A stretch of 64,000 bases of DNA, from NCBI RefSeq assembly GCF_003265705.1, contig NW_020312904.1:5043699-5107698 (forward strand), in the 5' to 3' direction. The DNA is from Callorhinus ursinus (taxonomy: Eukaryota > Chordata > Mammalia > Carnivora > Otariidae). Shown in pieces: positions 55,446 to 64,000 of the stretch (position 1 is its first letter; each line of letters begins with the position of its first letter). Under the pieces are notes generated by a model, which had not been told where the DNA came from, ran no database searches, and worked only from the letters and a program-made list of their open reading frames with translations. Made by a program: the position numbers and the translations under genes.

Positions 55446-58000
55446 AGCACACGGTGCCTGGGCACTCGGCATTCATCTCAGTCTGAAGCACGGAGACCCA
55501 AGTCTCCCCTAATCTGGAATTCAGTGGGAAAATGATGGTGAAAATGAGCATTCTGGGTCTCATTAGGTAGCTAAGATTTGTGTAAAAGCGCAACACCACC
55601 GCAATTCCTCTGACAAGTGACCCCCACTTGGTCTCCCTGATATACATGTTCCTCTCGGGAACTGATGCAAGACATTCAGGGTGGGAAAGAGGAACACCCT
55701 CTGTTCTGTACATTTCCCTCTTCAAAAGGGCACTGGATTTCATAAACCCTGTGTGAAAGAGAAGGATCGTCTGAAAAAAACAGGAGACCTTCACAGGACA
55801 GGACGTTCCCTGGGAGGAGGCATTGCCCTGCTTGTTGGCTTCCCTCAGGGCTGGAGGAGAAGGAACCAGAAGTGTGTGTTGACTAAGAACTGGAGTCGTC
55901 CAGCCTGGGAACAGAACCATCTCCTCCTGTCTTGGGGAGACTCCACCTCCGGCTCCCACCCCACCTCCCCCCAGACCCCTCCCTTTGAGTCCAGCCCACC
56001 GCCCACAGAGTCTCAGATGGGTCCTGCCTCTCCATCGCCAGCGCCCGCTGGCTCTTGCCTTCCACTGTGAGTCTCCACAAACGCTGGCCCCCGGTGCTCT
56101 CCTGCCGTGATGTGTCTGCGGGGCTGACCTTGGCGCGGACCGCCAGCCCGGGCAGGTGGCCGGGGGCACGGCCCAGCGAGAGGTGGGGTCAGGTGTGCCT
56201 GACGCCATGTGTGTGCGTTGGGTTGGGGGGCACAGGGACCACGTGCTTTGGGGAAGGCACCCCAAGGGCTTCAGGTGGCCCCCTCCACCTTGAGATCCAA
56301 TTTTTTAAAATTGGCATAGTTGAAGGTACGCTGAAAAGATTAGAATGTGTGTTTCAAAAAGGCGGGTTGGCGCATAGACACACATAATTTTACCTTAAAC
56401 AAACAAACAAACACACACTTCTATCTATTTACACCTGGAGGCATTTGTGATGAAGGAAACAGATTCCCCTTGAAGGAACTGGGAAGACAGCCGCGGAGGG
56501 AGACAAGGAGGCCAAACCAGCCTTCAGAAGGCACAGTCACTGAACACAAAATCAGAGGAGGACCCGTGCCGACCACAGCCTCCGAATGCCCTCGCTCTGG
56601 GGCCGCCTGGGTGACACCTCAAGGGGAGGCTGGCCTCCCGCAGCCAGATGGGCTCTCCAAAGAGCACGGCAGAGCAGGAGTGCCTGACCCACTTTCTGGG
56701 AGAAAAGGCAGCATGGGAATGAAAGCAGCGAGGCTGACCTGATGTGCAGGGCGCGGGTGTGACCGAAGACACGGGACACAAGGAGCATCAGTGATAGGAG
56801 ACTGCTGGGGTGGAATTTCTGGCTAGGTTCTGCACCTAGAAACAGCCCTGAGGTGGGGCGGGCCGGCCCAGTTGTTAAGAGAGCAGGCAGGACTACTGTG
56901 TGCCGGAGGCTGGTGGGGTCGCCTAGGAGGCCACGGGCGGGGAGTGTGGCTCTGTAGTGGTCACTCTGGAGGTCTGTGTGGGACTGGCAGGTTGGGATTG
57001 GCTCCCTCAGCTGGGTGACCTCAGGGCTCCGCATGAGACCCCACGTGACACCTCAGGGCCATCACATGAGAATTCACCAGATGAGTGTATGTCTTGAAAG
57101 CTGGGGGACCGTAGGAAGCATATGGAACCAATGTGGATTCCTGGCCTCAGCCCAGAACTTGGAAGAACACAGAAGATAAAAGGTTGTCTTTGGGGAGGCT
57201 GTTCCCCAGATAATTCCCTGGGTAAATGAAGAGAAAGGGGGCAGAGCAGCTGGGAGGCCTGTGGAGAGAGGAGCCGGAGGAAGACGCAGAAGGCAGAGCT
57301 GGGGACCAGGTGGCCAGCAGGGTGCGGAGGGGTGGGTGGCAAAGGTCTCCAGGGCTTCTCTCAGGTGTCTGGCCTGGCAGAGTGACAGGTCCTTCTGGGC
57401 TTGGAGGTGGGACAGCCCCGGCTCCTGCCCTCACCCCCAGCTGCTCTCTCTGTCCCTGTGAGGTCCCCTGTCCACACACCGGGCCACCGGACCATGCCCT
57501 GGCTTGCTCGGCACACTGCCTAGGGGAAGGCTGACACCTCGCACGGTCCGGGTGCTCTGTCTCTTGTCCCCAGGTCCCCTTGGCCGGTCAGCTGGAGCCA
57601 CACTTGTCCCGCCCCCACCCCCGAGGAGTCCGCAGAGAGAGAGCTGGGGGACCGGAGTTGTCTTCTGTCCCCTCTGCAGCGCTGGGTCTTGGCTGTCCCT
57701 GGTCCCCCAGAGCAGGCCTGCATGAGGCTCAGCCCCTCCTCCTGGCTTTCCAAGGCTGAGCGTGAAGGTGGGGAGCAAAACACCGACTACCTGGTAGGGC
57801 TTTCGGGCTTTAAATGCCCCATGGCGCTGAGCCCTTAGGAGGCACCAGAGCGGCTGGGGTTATTACCATGGCCGGCAGTCCAAGGTGGAGCAGCCTGCTG
57901 GGGGGACAGACAGCCACCATCCTCACCTCCAGCGACCCTGGGGAGGCTGGGGAGTGGGCAGGGGCTGTCCCTTACTGGGTACCTGTCTGCTATTGTGTAT
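55446..58000. other. Intergenic with a 254-codon unassigned open frame
   Basis: The longest frame runs on the minus strand from an ATG at 56208 to 55444. It has no recognisable domain, and its first half is low-complexity (Gly/Arg/Pro). An (AAAC)n run lies at about 56396-56412. I do not call a gene. Confidence 0.5.
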
Positions 58001-58004
58001 CCCT

Positions 58005-58160
58005 AGTTCGGTGAACCCTCACAACCGTCCTGAGGGGAGGGGCCCTGTGACGCCCACTTTACAGATGGGCAAATGGAGGCTCAGAGAGGTAGAGTGACTT
58101 ATTCAAAGTCTCTGATCTGGTAAATAGCAGAGCTGGGGTTAGGAACACATCTGTCGGTTT
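58005..58160 (-). repeat. MIR
   Basis: 'tttacagatgggcaaatgga' then 'ggctcagagaggtagagtga', a well-preserved antisense MIR. Confidence 0.8.
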
Positions 58161-58329
58161 CCAAAGCCCTTGCTTACTGCCCTGCAACAGGGGCATTAAA
58201 GGTAGTCAGGGCAGGGAGTTTCTGGAGTCAGGGGAGGGACCAACCCACGTAGAACGCCTACACAATGTTTCTGGGTACAATGGGGCCTTCTGGACACATG
58301 GACACACAACAGTGTGGGACACAGACCAG

Positions 58330-58500
58330 AGCCAGTCTACCTGGGCTGCAGGCCCAGCATTGCTGGTGGTCAGCTGTGTGACCTTGGGCGAGTGACTTTA
58401 CCTCTCTGGGCCTCAGGGTGAAAATGCAGATAATCTGAATGCCTCACTTCCTCGAGTTGTTACAAGGATTCGAAGAGCGAAGAGCGAAGAGAACAGCTTC
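58330..58500 (+). repeat. MIR
   Basis: 'tgtgtgaccttgggcgagtg' then 'actttacctctctgggcctc', a well-preserved sense MIR. Confidence 0.82.
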
Positions 58501-58954
58501 TGAGTAAATAGAGATGAATGAGACCAAAAGGTAGGGGCTGGAGAGACCCTTGGGGTGTAAGGCCCAGCAGAGGGTTAAAAACAGCGAAGGCTCCCTGTGG
58601 CCCGTTCCTCATAGCTGGCAAACCTTGGGGAAGGACAACCAGGAGTATTTTCTTTTTGGTGAGAGTTCCCAAGTTGATCAAACTTCCCAACTGGAGGGGG
58701 GAAGGGTCTTCACGGGGACTTTTCCCGTATTCCTCCAGCCAAGGTTCTGTGACCAGACTCCGCTGGGACACGGTCACCTTGCGTGTCTGCAGGTGTCTAG
58801 ATGACAAGGGGCCCCCGTGCTTCCCTGAAAGTCCAGCCTATCCCACCATGGAGGGGACGCCTGAACCACTTGCCCCGGTCCTCCAGGACTCTGCGGGCGT
58901 CCCGGGAGCCCTGAGGACACCGATCCCCCAGGGCCTGCAACACATGAGAAGCGA

Positions 58955-59045
58955 CATCCATGGGCAAGTCACCTAACCCCTCTGTGCCTTGGTTTCTTCA
59001 TCTCCCATAACGGGAACAACAACAAAATCCACCTGAGCATCTGTA
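58955..59045 (+). repeat. MIR fragment
   Basis: 'tgggcaagtcacctaacccc' then 'tctgtgccttggtttcttca'. Confidence 0.75.
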
Positions 59046-59059
59046 AAGTGAGTCCATGG

Positions 59060-59120
59060 TTTTCAACAGGAGCCATTCTCTTCTTCCCTCCCCGGGGGAT
59101 ATTTGGCAATGTCCGGAGAC
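59060..59120 (-). repeat. MER5A fragment broken by a CanSINE
   Basis: 'tccccgggggatatttggca' then 'atgtccggagacattttt' is the antisense MER5A end. It stops where the SINE tail begins. Confidence 0.6.
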
Positions 59121-59300
59121 ATTTTTATTTTTATTTTTTATTTTTTTTATTTTTTAAAGATTTTATTTATTTTTGACAGAAAGAGAGAATGTACAAGCAG
59201 GGGGAGCGGCAGGCAGAGGGAGAGGGAGAAGCAGGCTCCCCGGGATCATGACCTGAGCCGAAGGCAGACGCTTAACCTTCTGAGCCACCCAGGCGCCCCG
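59121..59300 (-). repeat. CanSINE (SINEC), reverse
   Basis: Reversed A-rich tail, 'aaagattttatttattttt', then the body, ending 'gagccacccaggcgccccg'. It lies inside the MER5A remnant. Confidence 0.93.
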
Positions 59301-59311
59301 ACTTTTTTTTT

Positions 59312-59420
59312 TTTAAAGGGGCATGGAGCCCATCATGGGGCTTGAACTCATGACCCTGAGATCATGACCTGAGCCGAAATCAAGAGCCAGATGCTCGGGT
59401 CCACTCAGCGTTTTCTCAGG
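59312..59420 (-). repeat. Short CanSINE variant, reverse
   Basis: 'atcatggggcttgaactcat' then 'gaccctgagatcatgacctg' and 'aatcaagagccagatgctc' match the short variant in reverse, with a truncated head. Confidence 0.7.
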
Positions 59421-61475
59421 GAAACCCTATGGGAGAAGATTTCTTCTCCTCACTTGATGTTTTTCCCCCAGCGTTTAAAAAAATTTTCAAATTTCTAAAG
59501 TTGAAAGTCTACAGCAGTGAGTACCTGCGTGTTGGCCACGAGTTTACAATAGGGGAAGCTTGTTGTTGATTTGCACGTGTGTGTTGTCTCTCTGCACCCT
59601 CGCGTCACGTACGACGCGTCACACACTTCTTTTATGATCCCATCTGAAATGACAGCACGGGTTCCTCCACGTGCTCCGGCATTTATTTCCTAAGAAAGGG
59701 GGATGTTCTCCCCTGTCCCCATGACCCAGTGATCTTTCACAGCAACCTCGCACCCAGATTCCCTAGCTGTCCCCCAAAGTCTTGCAGAACTTTTGTTTCA
59801 AATCTTCCGCCTGTCTTTTCTTTTGTTTCTGTTTATTTGGAGGGCAGGTCCATGGGCTGGCAGAATCTTCCACATTCTGGAGTCATGCGTTTCCTTCCCC
59901 ACAGCGGGATTCGCCTTCCAGGCCCCGGTGGAGGACGCCCCAGAGCCGGCCCGGGCTCCCTGCCCCGCGGGGAGGAGGCCTGAAGTCGGGCTGTGCCCGC
60001 GGTCACTGGCAACGCTCAGGGTGACCACCCAGTCGAGGTGGGACCCCTGGGCCCACCCGTAGCCCGGGCACCGTGTTCCCTTTGCAGTGAGTGGGGGGGC
60101 CGCTTGGAGACCTTGTAGAGATTCTGTCCCTCAATCACCTCCATGCGGCGGTTGCAACCCTTTAGTGATCCTTGCGCACGCCCCTCATTACTTCATGACG
60201 GTCTACACAGCGGTGACTTTCGAACCCGGCTATGCTTCCGTGTCTATTGGCTGGCATTGTGTAAAGAAGGGCATTTCTCCCCCTCCCCCCGCCCCCAACT
60301 TTATCGCAGCCACTGCGGACTCGTGGGTTTAAAAATACCAATATGTCTGTCACTCTCTGTTGGCATCTCTAGGTGATGCTATTCCCTGTCTGATCGCTTT
60401 CACTGGGCGGAGCAAACGTGTCCCCCCACCCCCCATTCTGTGACTGTTGGCCACTAAAAGGTCACAGCTGCCGCCTTCCCCAGGAATTACTCTCTGTCCA
60501 ATGGGTGCCGCCCCACCCAGGAACTTATGCGTGCTCCCACCAGACAGTGACTGGCTGATGAGGGACACAGAAGATCAGCTGTGTTCTGGGGTTCATGGCC
60601 ACTGTTCTGGGGTGATGGTAACATTCTGTGTCTTCACAGAGGGACAGAGGACACCCCAGCCTAATCAAATGGACCACACCCCGACATGATTTCTCCGAAG
60701 GAGACTTACCCAGGAGGGCTCAACCTGGACCCCTCCCCGGGGGCATTCGTGCAGCTAGACCAACATCCGAGAGCCGGTCTGCCCTCACCCGGAGCCCCGC
60801 GGCCAGGCCGGGCAGAGTCACGCTCACCCACCCATCTGGAGGCAGAGGCAGAAGCTCTGATCCCCATGTGGGTGCTCTGAAAGGAGAGTTGGCATGGTTT
60901 TGCAAGGCGTGGAAGAAGCTGGTGGATGGCATTCGGGGGCAGGTGTCATTCTCACCATGAAACGGGCATGCTGTTCGTTAGCTAGCGTGGTGTAAGGAAC
61001 CAGCCGAGAGAAACTGGAAACGTGCTGTGTGCTCCAAGGGCCCCCTGGAGTCCCTAGCTGCAGCCGTCACTAGTCCACTCATGTCAATGACTTCTTCTTT
61101 GGAAGCAGCCCAGGCACCAGGATGGTTTTTTTGGTCGTGCACCCTACTTAGATGACAATCTGCCGGGGAGCAGCTCTGAGCGTTGGCCAGGAGCTGTCCC
61201 AAAGGACCACGCTGATCTAAAGGAAGGGTGGGGCACCCCTATGCTTGTCCTCCCAGCAAACCTCACAATGCTTCTGAGGATCCTAAAAAAGAGATCCCAG
61301 GGAGGGAGGGGACCAGAGGCTATTCAGAGTCTCCTGGGTGAGTCACTTCCCTTTTATTAAAAAAAAAAAAAATTAATTGTTGAAGCCATAGAATCAGGAG
61401 AGAAACCAAGGGGGGAATCACCAATGGCCTTGCAACTTTGCCCCTCAACATTTATTTTAGGTACTTGAAAGACTG
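59421..61475. other. Intergenic, unrecognised
   Basis: No gene supported. A poly(A) run lies at 61360-61373. Part of 59460-59900 looks like a worn LINE 3' region but cannot be assigned. Confidence 0.5.
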
Positions 61476-61479
61476 ACTT

Positions 61480-61610
61480 TAGAACTTGGCCTGGCCTCAG
61501 AGCTTTGTGGCTAGGGGCAAGTGCCCTGCCTCAGTTTTCCCTCCTGTAAAATGGGGACGATGGTGCCTACCTGTCAGGATTCTCGGGAGGGTTAAAGATC
61601 GCACCTGCCC
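61480..61610 (+). repeat. MIR
   Basis: 'ctcagttttccctcctgtaa' then 'aatggggacgatggtgccta' is a clear MIR 3' half. Confidence 0.75.
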
Positions 61611-63133
61611 TGGGAGTGCAGGCCTGGGCTGCTCACCGCTGCAGAGTCCAGGTGAATCGAACGCACGCCTCCACCGTGGCCCGATCTCCCGCACTCACCA
61701 GCACACACATGCCCCTGCCGCTGTGTGGTCCTCGTGTCATCACTGTTGGGAGAGACCGTCCAGGCCTCCTCCGTGGTCTCTTGGAACAACCGGGGCCTAG
61801 CAGCTCTTATGTTTTACCATCTTTTGGAAGTTACAACACCCACCCTGCTACATTTACTTAACCATATGTCTTGGCTCTTGTTCTGGGATATTTCTCATTT
61901 TCCAAGGGCTCGCCAGGGTGGGGGGAGGTAATCACACATCGGAGCCTCGTGGGAGCAGCCTGCCGGGGGGATCGCAGACAGAGAAGGTGTGCAGTCACAG
62001 CAAGGGGGCCCCTACTTCATTCCCCTGGATGCCCCCAAACAAAGACGTGTATCCCCCTCACATCCCAGGAGAGCCACCTTTCTCTTACGGCCGAGGGCCA
62101 TGACTACGAATCACTGAGGGCTGAAAAGGGGGTCCTTGGAGTCCCTCCTTTGACCCCTCTGACTCCCACCCCACCCTGCCCACCCATCCAGCAGGCCCCG
62201 CCCAGCCCAACTCCCCAGCTGCCTCTGCAGCTCTTGCCCTGGGCCAGGCCTCCCACCTCGGGCTGAGGGTCTCCGTGGCTCAGAGCCTTCCGGTCATCTT
62301 GCAGGACCCTGGGGGGAAGGGGGAGAACTGCAAACTTTGGAGGTGGGGCCTGATGGTTTTCTCATTTTGTACAAGAACGGCTCTCACTGCAAAAGGCAAA
62401 GAGCAGTTTGGACGGTTATGGGTTCTGCAGGATGTTGGCCCCAGGGGGAGCTGGGGGAAGGGTCTATGAAGAGTCTTACTATCTTTGCAACTTTTTTTTT
62501 TTTTAATCTGAAATCATGCCCAAACCCAAAGTCTGTGAAAAAAAAGAACAAGGCCAAGTTCAGTGAAGAACACGGGCAAAGGGAGGGAAGGCATGTTGTT
62601 GACGGCGGCGGAGAGGACAGTGGTAGGTTTCAATGCCCAGAGCAGGCATCATGCTACTTGGTTGTTTTCCCCCCTTTGGCGCTGGGGCGCCGCGCGCGCC
62701 TCATTCAAAATGAAGAGAGGAGAGAGCCAGCCATGTGGGGCCCTCATAGTCTGCCCGGAAGCCACAGGCCAGGAATTTGGGTGCTGAGTGTCCCCCAGAC
62801 TTCTGAAGGACTAGCACAGCACGCAGATCCCATGAAGCGCCAACTCCAGGTTAGGAAACGCACGGCCGACGGTTGTCAGGGCTCAGAGGAAGCCGGGGCC
62901 CGGAGGCCGCACCTGCCTGGCGCTGGCGGGCGGGAGTCTCTCCACGGACCATGCTGCCTGCCATCGCTTACGCTCTCCGCGCCCTGCGTGCCCTGCAGAC
63001 AGGGTCCCAAGAAGAGGGGCTGGGCCGTTTAAAGTCATCCTTCATCCGAAGCACAGGGTGGGGACCGCTAGGTAATTTTGTGAATGAACCTCCATTTCAA
63101 TTGATTTTAAAAGCATTTTTTTAAACTGAGCTT
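61611..63133. other. Intergenic, unrecognised
   Basis: GC-rich with short open frames. A 231-codon plus-strand frame at 62337-63032 has no recognisable domain and crosses poly(T) sequence. Confidence 0.5.
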
Positions 63134-63373
63134 TTTTTCTTTTCTTTCTTTCTTTTTTTTTTTTTTTAAGATTTACTTATTTGAGAGAGGGGGTGGAGAG
63201 AGAGAGAGACCAGGGGGAGGAACAGAAGGAGGGGGGAGAGAGAGAGAACCTCAAGCAGACTCAGTGCTGAGCTCAGAGGCCGACACCTGGCTCCATCTCA
63301 TGACTCTGAGATCACGACCTGAGCCGAAACGGAGAGCTGGATGCTCAACCGACTTGAGCCACCCAGGCGCCCC
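63134..63373 (-). repeat. CanSINE (SINEC), reverse, with 13-bp target duplication
   Basis: Reversed tail with (CTTT)n, then a GA-rich body, ending 'gccacccaggcgcccc'. The duplication 'ttaaactgagctt' lies at 63121-63133 and 63374-63386. Confidence 0.94.
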
Positions 63374-63386
63374 TTAAACTGAGCTT

Positions 63387-64000
63387 CTTAAACAAGCCCA
63401 AAGACAGAAATGAAACTCTGGATTGACCTAGATACTCCAAACAAACAAAAAACCCCCCGCGATATGTAAAGTACAACAAGCTGAATAATTATCATGAGGA
63501 AGAAGACGAGCCCTGGGGTTTCCCATTCTGCCAGCTTCAGTCTTCAGGCACGGTGTGAACCAGCTCTGCAACAGGTGACCAGCCGGGGGTGGGGGTTCCG
63601 AGAGCCTGACCCACCTCCAAGCCCTGGTCAGACTTGCTTCCCCTGCCTAGGGGCACCCTCGCCTTTCTGCCCCAAGTCCTCCTTCCCCACATCTATTTAT
63701 TTTAATGGGATTTGTCCTGATTAATAGGCTTCCATGCCCTTCTGACCCTATTAGAACAATATTCCATATTTACACCGTTTATCTTACAGCAGAGGGGCCG
63801 GCGTATGCCCAGTAACGCTGTCAAATGCATCTCCATGTTCATGAGTGGTCATGAGCTAGTCATGAGGACCAGCACCAGGGCCCTCCTGGGGTACGTGGCT
63901 GTCTGATAGAGGCCATTAGCCTACTGGCAAGCTCCCTGGAGCTCTTTCTGACCAGCAAGGGAGAGAGGGCTTCGGGGCCGTTTCCCATTTAGGGGACAGG
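63387..64000. other. Intergenic, unrecognised
   Basis: No gene, repeat or regulatory element that I can support up to the right edge. Confidence 0.5.

Noticed and set aside
62337..63032. 231-codon plus-strand frame near the right end
   Set aside because: Crosses a poly(T) run and low-complexity Lys stretch; no recognisable domain.
47900..64000. PNPLA5, expected next to PNPLA3
   Set aside because: I looked on the plus strand for its patatin motifs (GSSSG-like and DG[AG]) and found none. In human it starts roughly 30 kb from PNPLA3, so it is probably outside the window.
1..64000. CRISPR arrays, operons or prokaryotic features
   Set aside because: Split genes, SINE/LINE content and CpG islands show vertebrate nuclear DNA; no regularly spaced repeat array is present.

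Overview
The window is mammalian nuclear DNA, most likely from a caniform carnivore of the bear, seal or weasel branch. The main evidence is the repeat content. Many tRNA-derived CanSINE (SINEC) copies are present in both orientations. They open with a 'gcgcctgggtggctcag' head, carry a CT-rich block ending in a 'ccctgcttgtgttccctctc'-type segment, and finish with AATAAA-rich tails. That sub-structure is the caniform rather than the feline type. Carnivore L1 3' ends, older L1M/L2/MIR pieces and hAT-Charlie (MER5/MER20-like) fragments make up most of the rest. Genes are split into short exons with GT-AG introns, and two CpG islands mark the promoters.

Two protein genes are present, both on the minus strand and arranged head to tail, so transcription runs from high to low coordinates. 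PNPLA3 (adiponutrin, a lipid-droplet patatin-like acyl hydrolase/transacylase) occupies about 47.5 to 33.4 kb. All nine coding exons can be read. They join in frame into a 433-residue protein with Ser47 (GSSAG) and Asp166 (DGG) at the expected catalytic positions and Ile at position 148. SAMM50 (the central beta-barrel subunit of the mitochondrial outer-membrane SAM complex) runs from 28.3 kb to beyond the left edge. Fourteen coding exons are readable and give residues 1-454 plus two bases of codon 455. Only the last short exon, which would encode about 15 residues of the 469-residue protein, lies outside the window. The order PNPLA3 then SAMM50 on one strand matches the human 22q13 locus.

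Layout: 1-28.3 kb is SAMM50, exons 14 to 1 read left to right. 27.9-29.0 kb is the SAMM50 CpG island and promoter. 29-33.4 kb is the PNPLA3 3' flank and probable 3' UTR. 33.4-47.5 kb is PNPLA3, exons 9 to 1 read left to right. 47.1-47.8 kb is the PNPLA3 CpG island, with a perfect CRE. 47.8-64 kb is intergenic and repeat-rich, with no gene I can support; by human synteny PNPLA5 would lie further to the right. A 100-base run of N (48806-48905) is an assembly gap sitting inside a CanSINE.

I found no previously undescribed biological system. The most useful observations are a GC-AG intron in SAMM50, a PNPLA3 C-terminus that ends early compared with human, weak PNPLA3 splice donors that could give alternative C-termini, well-preserved CanSINE insertions with perfect target duplications (including an inverted pair in SAMM50 intron 1), and the SINE-embedded gap. 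Comparisons with human proteins are from memory; no database search was run.
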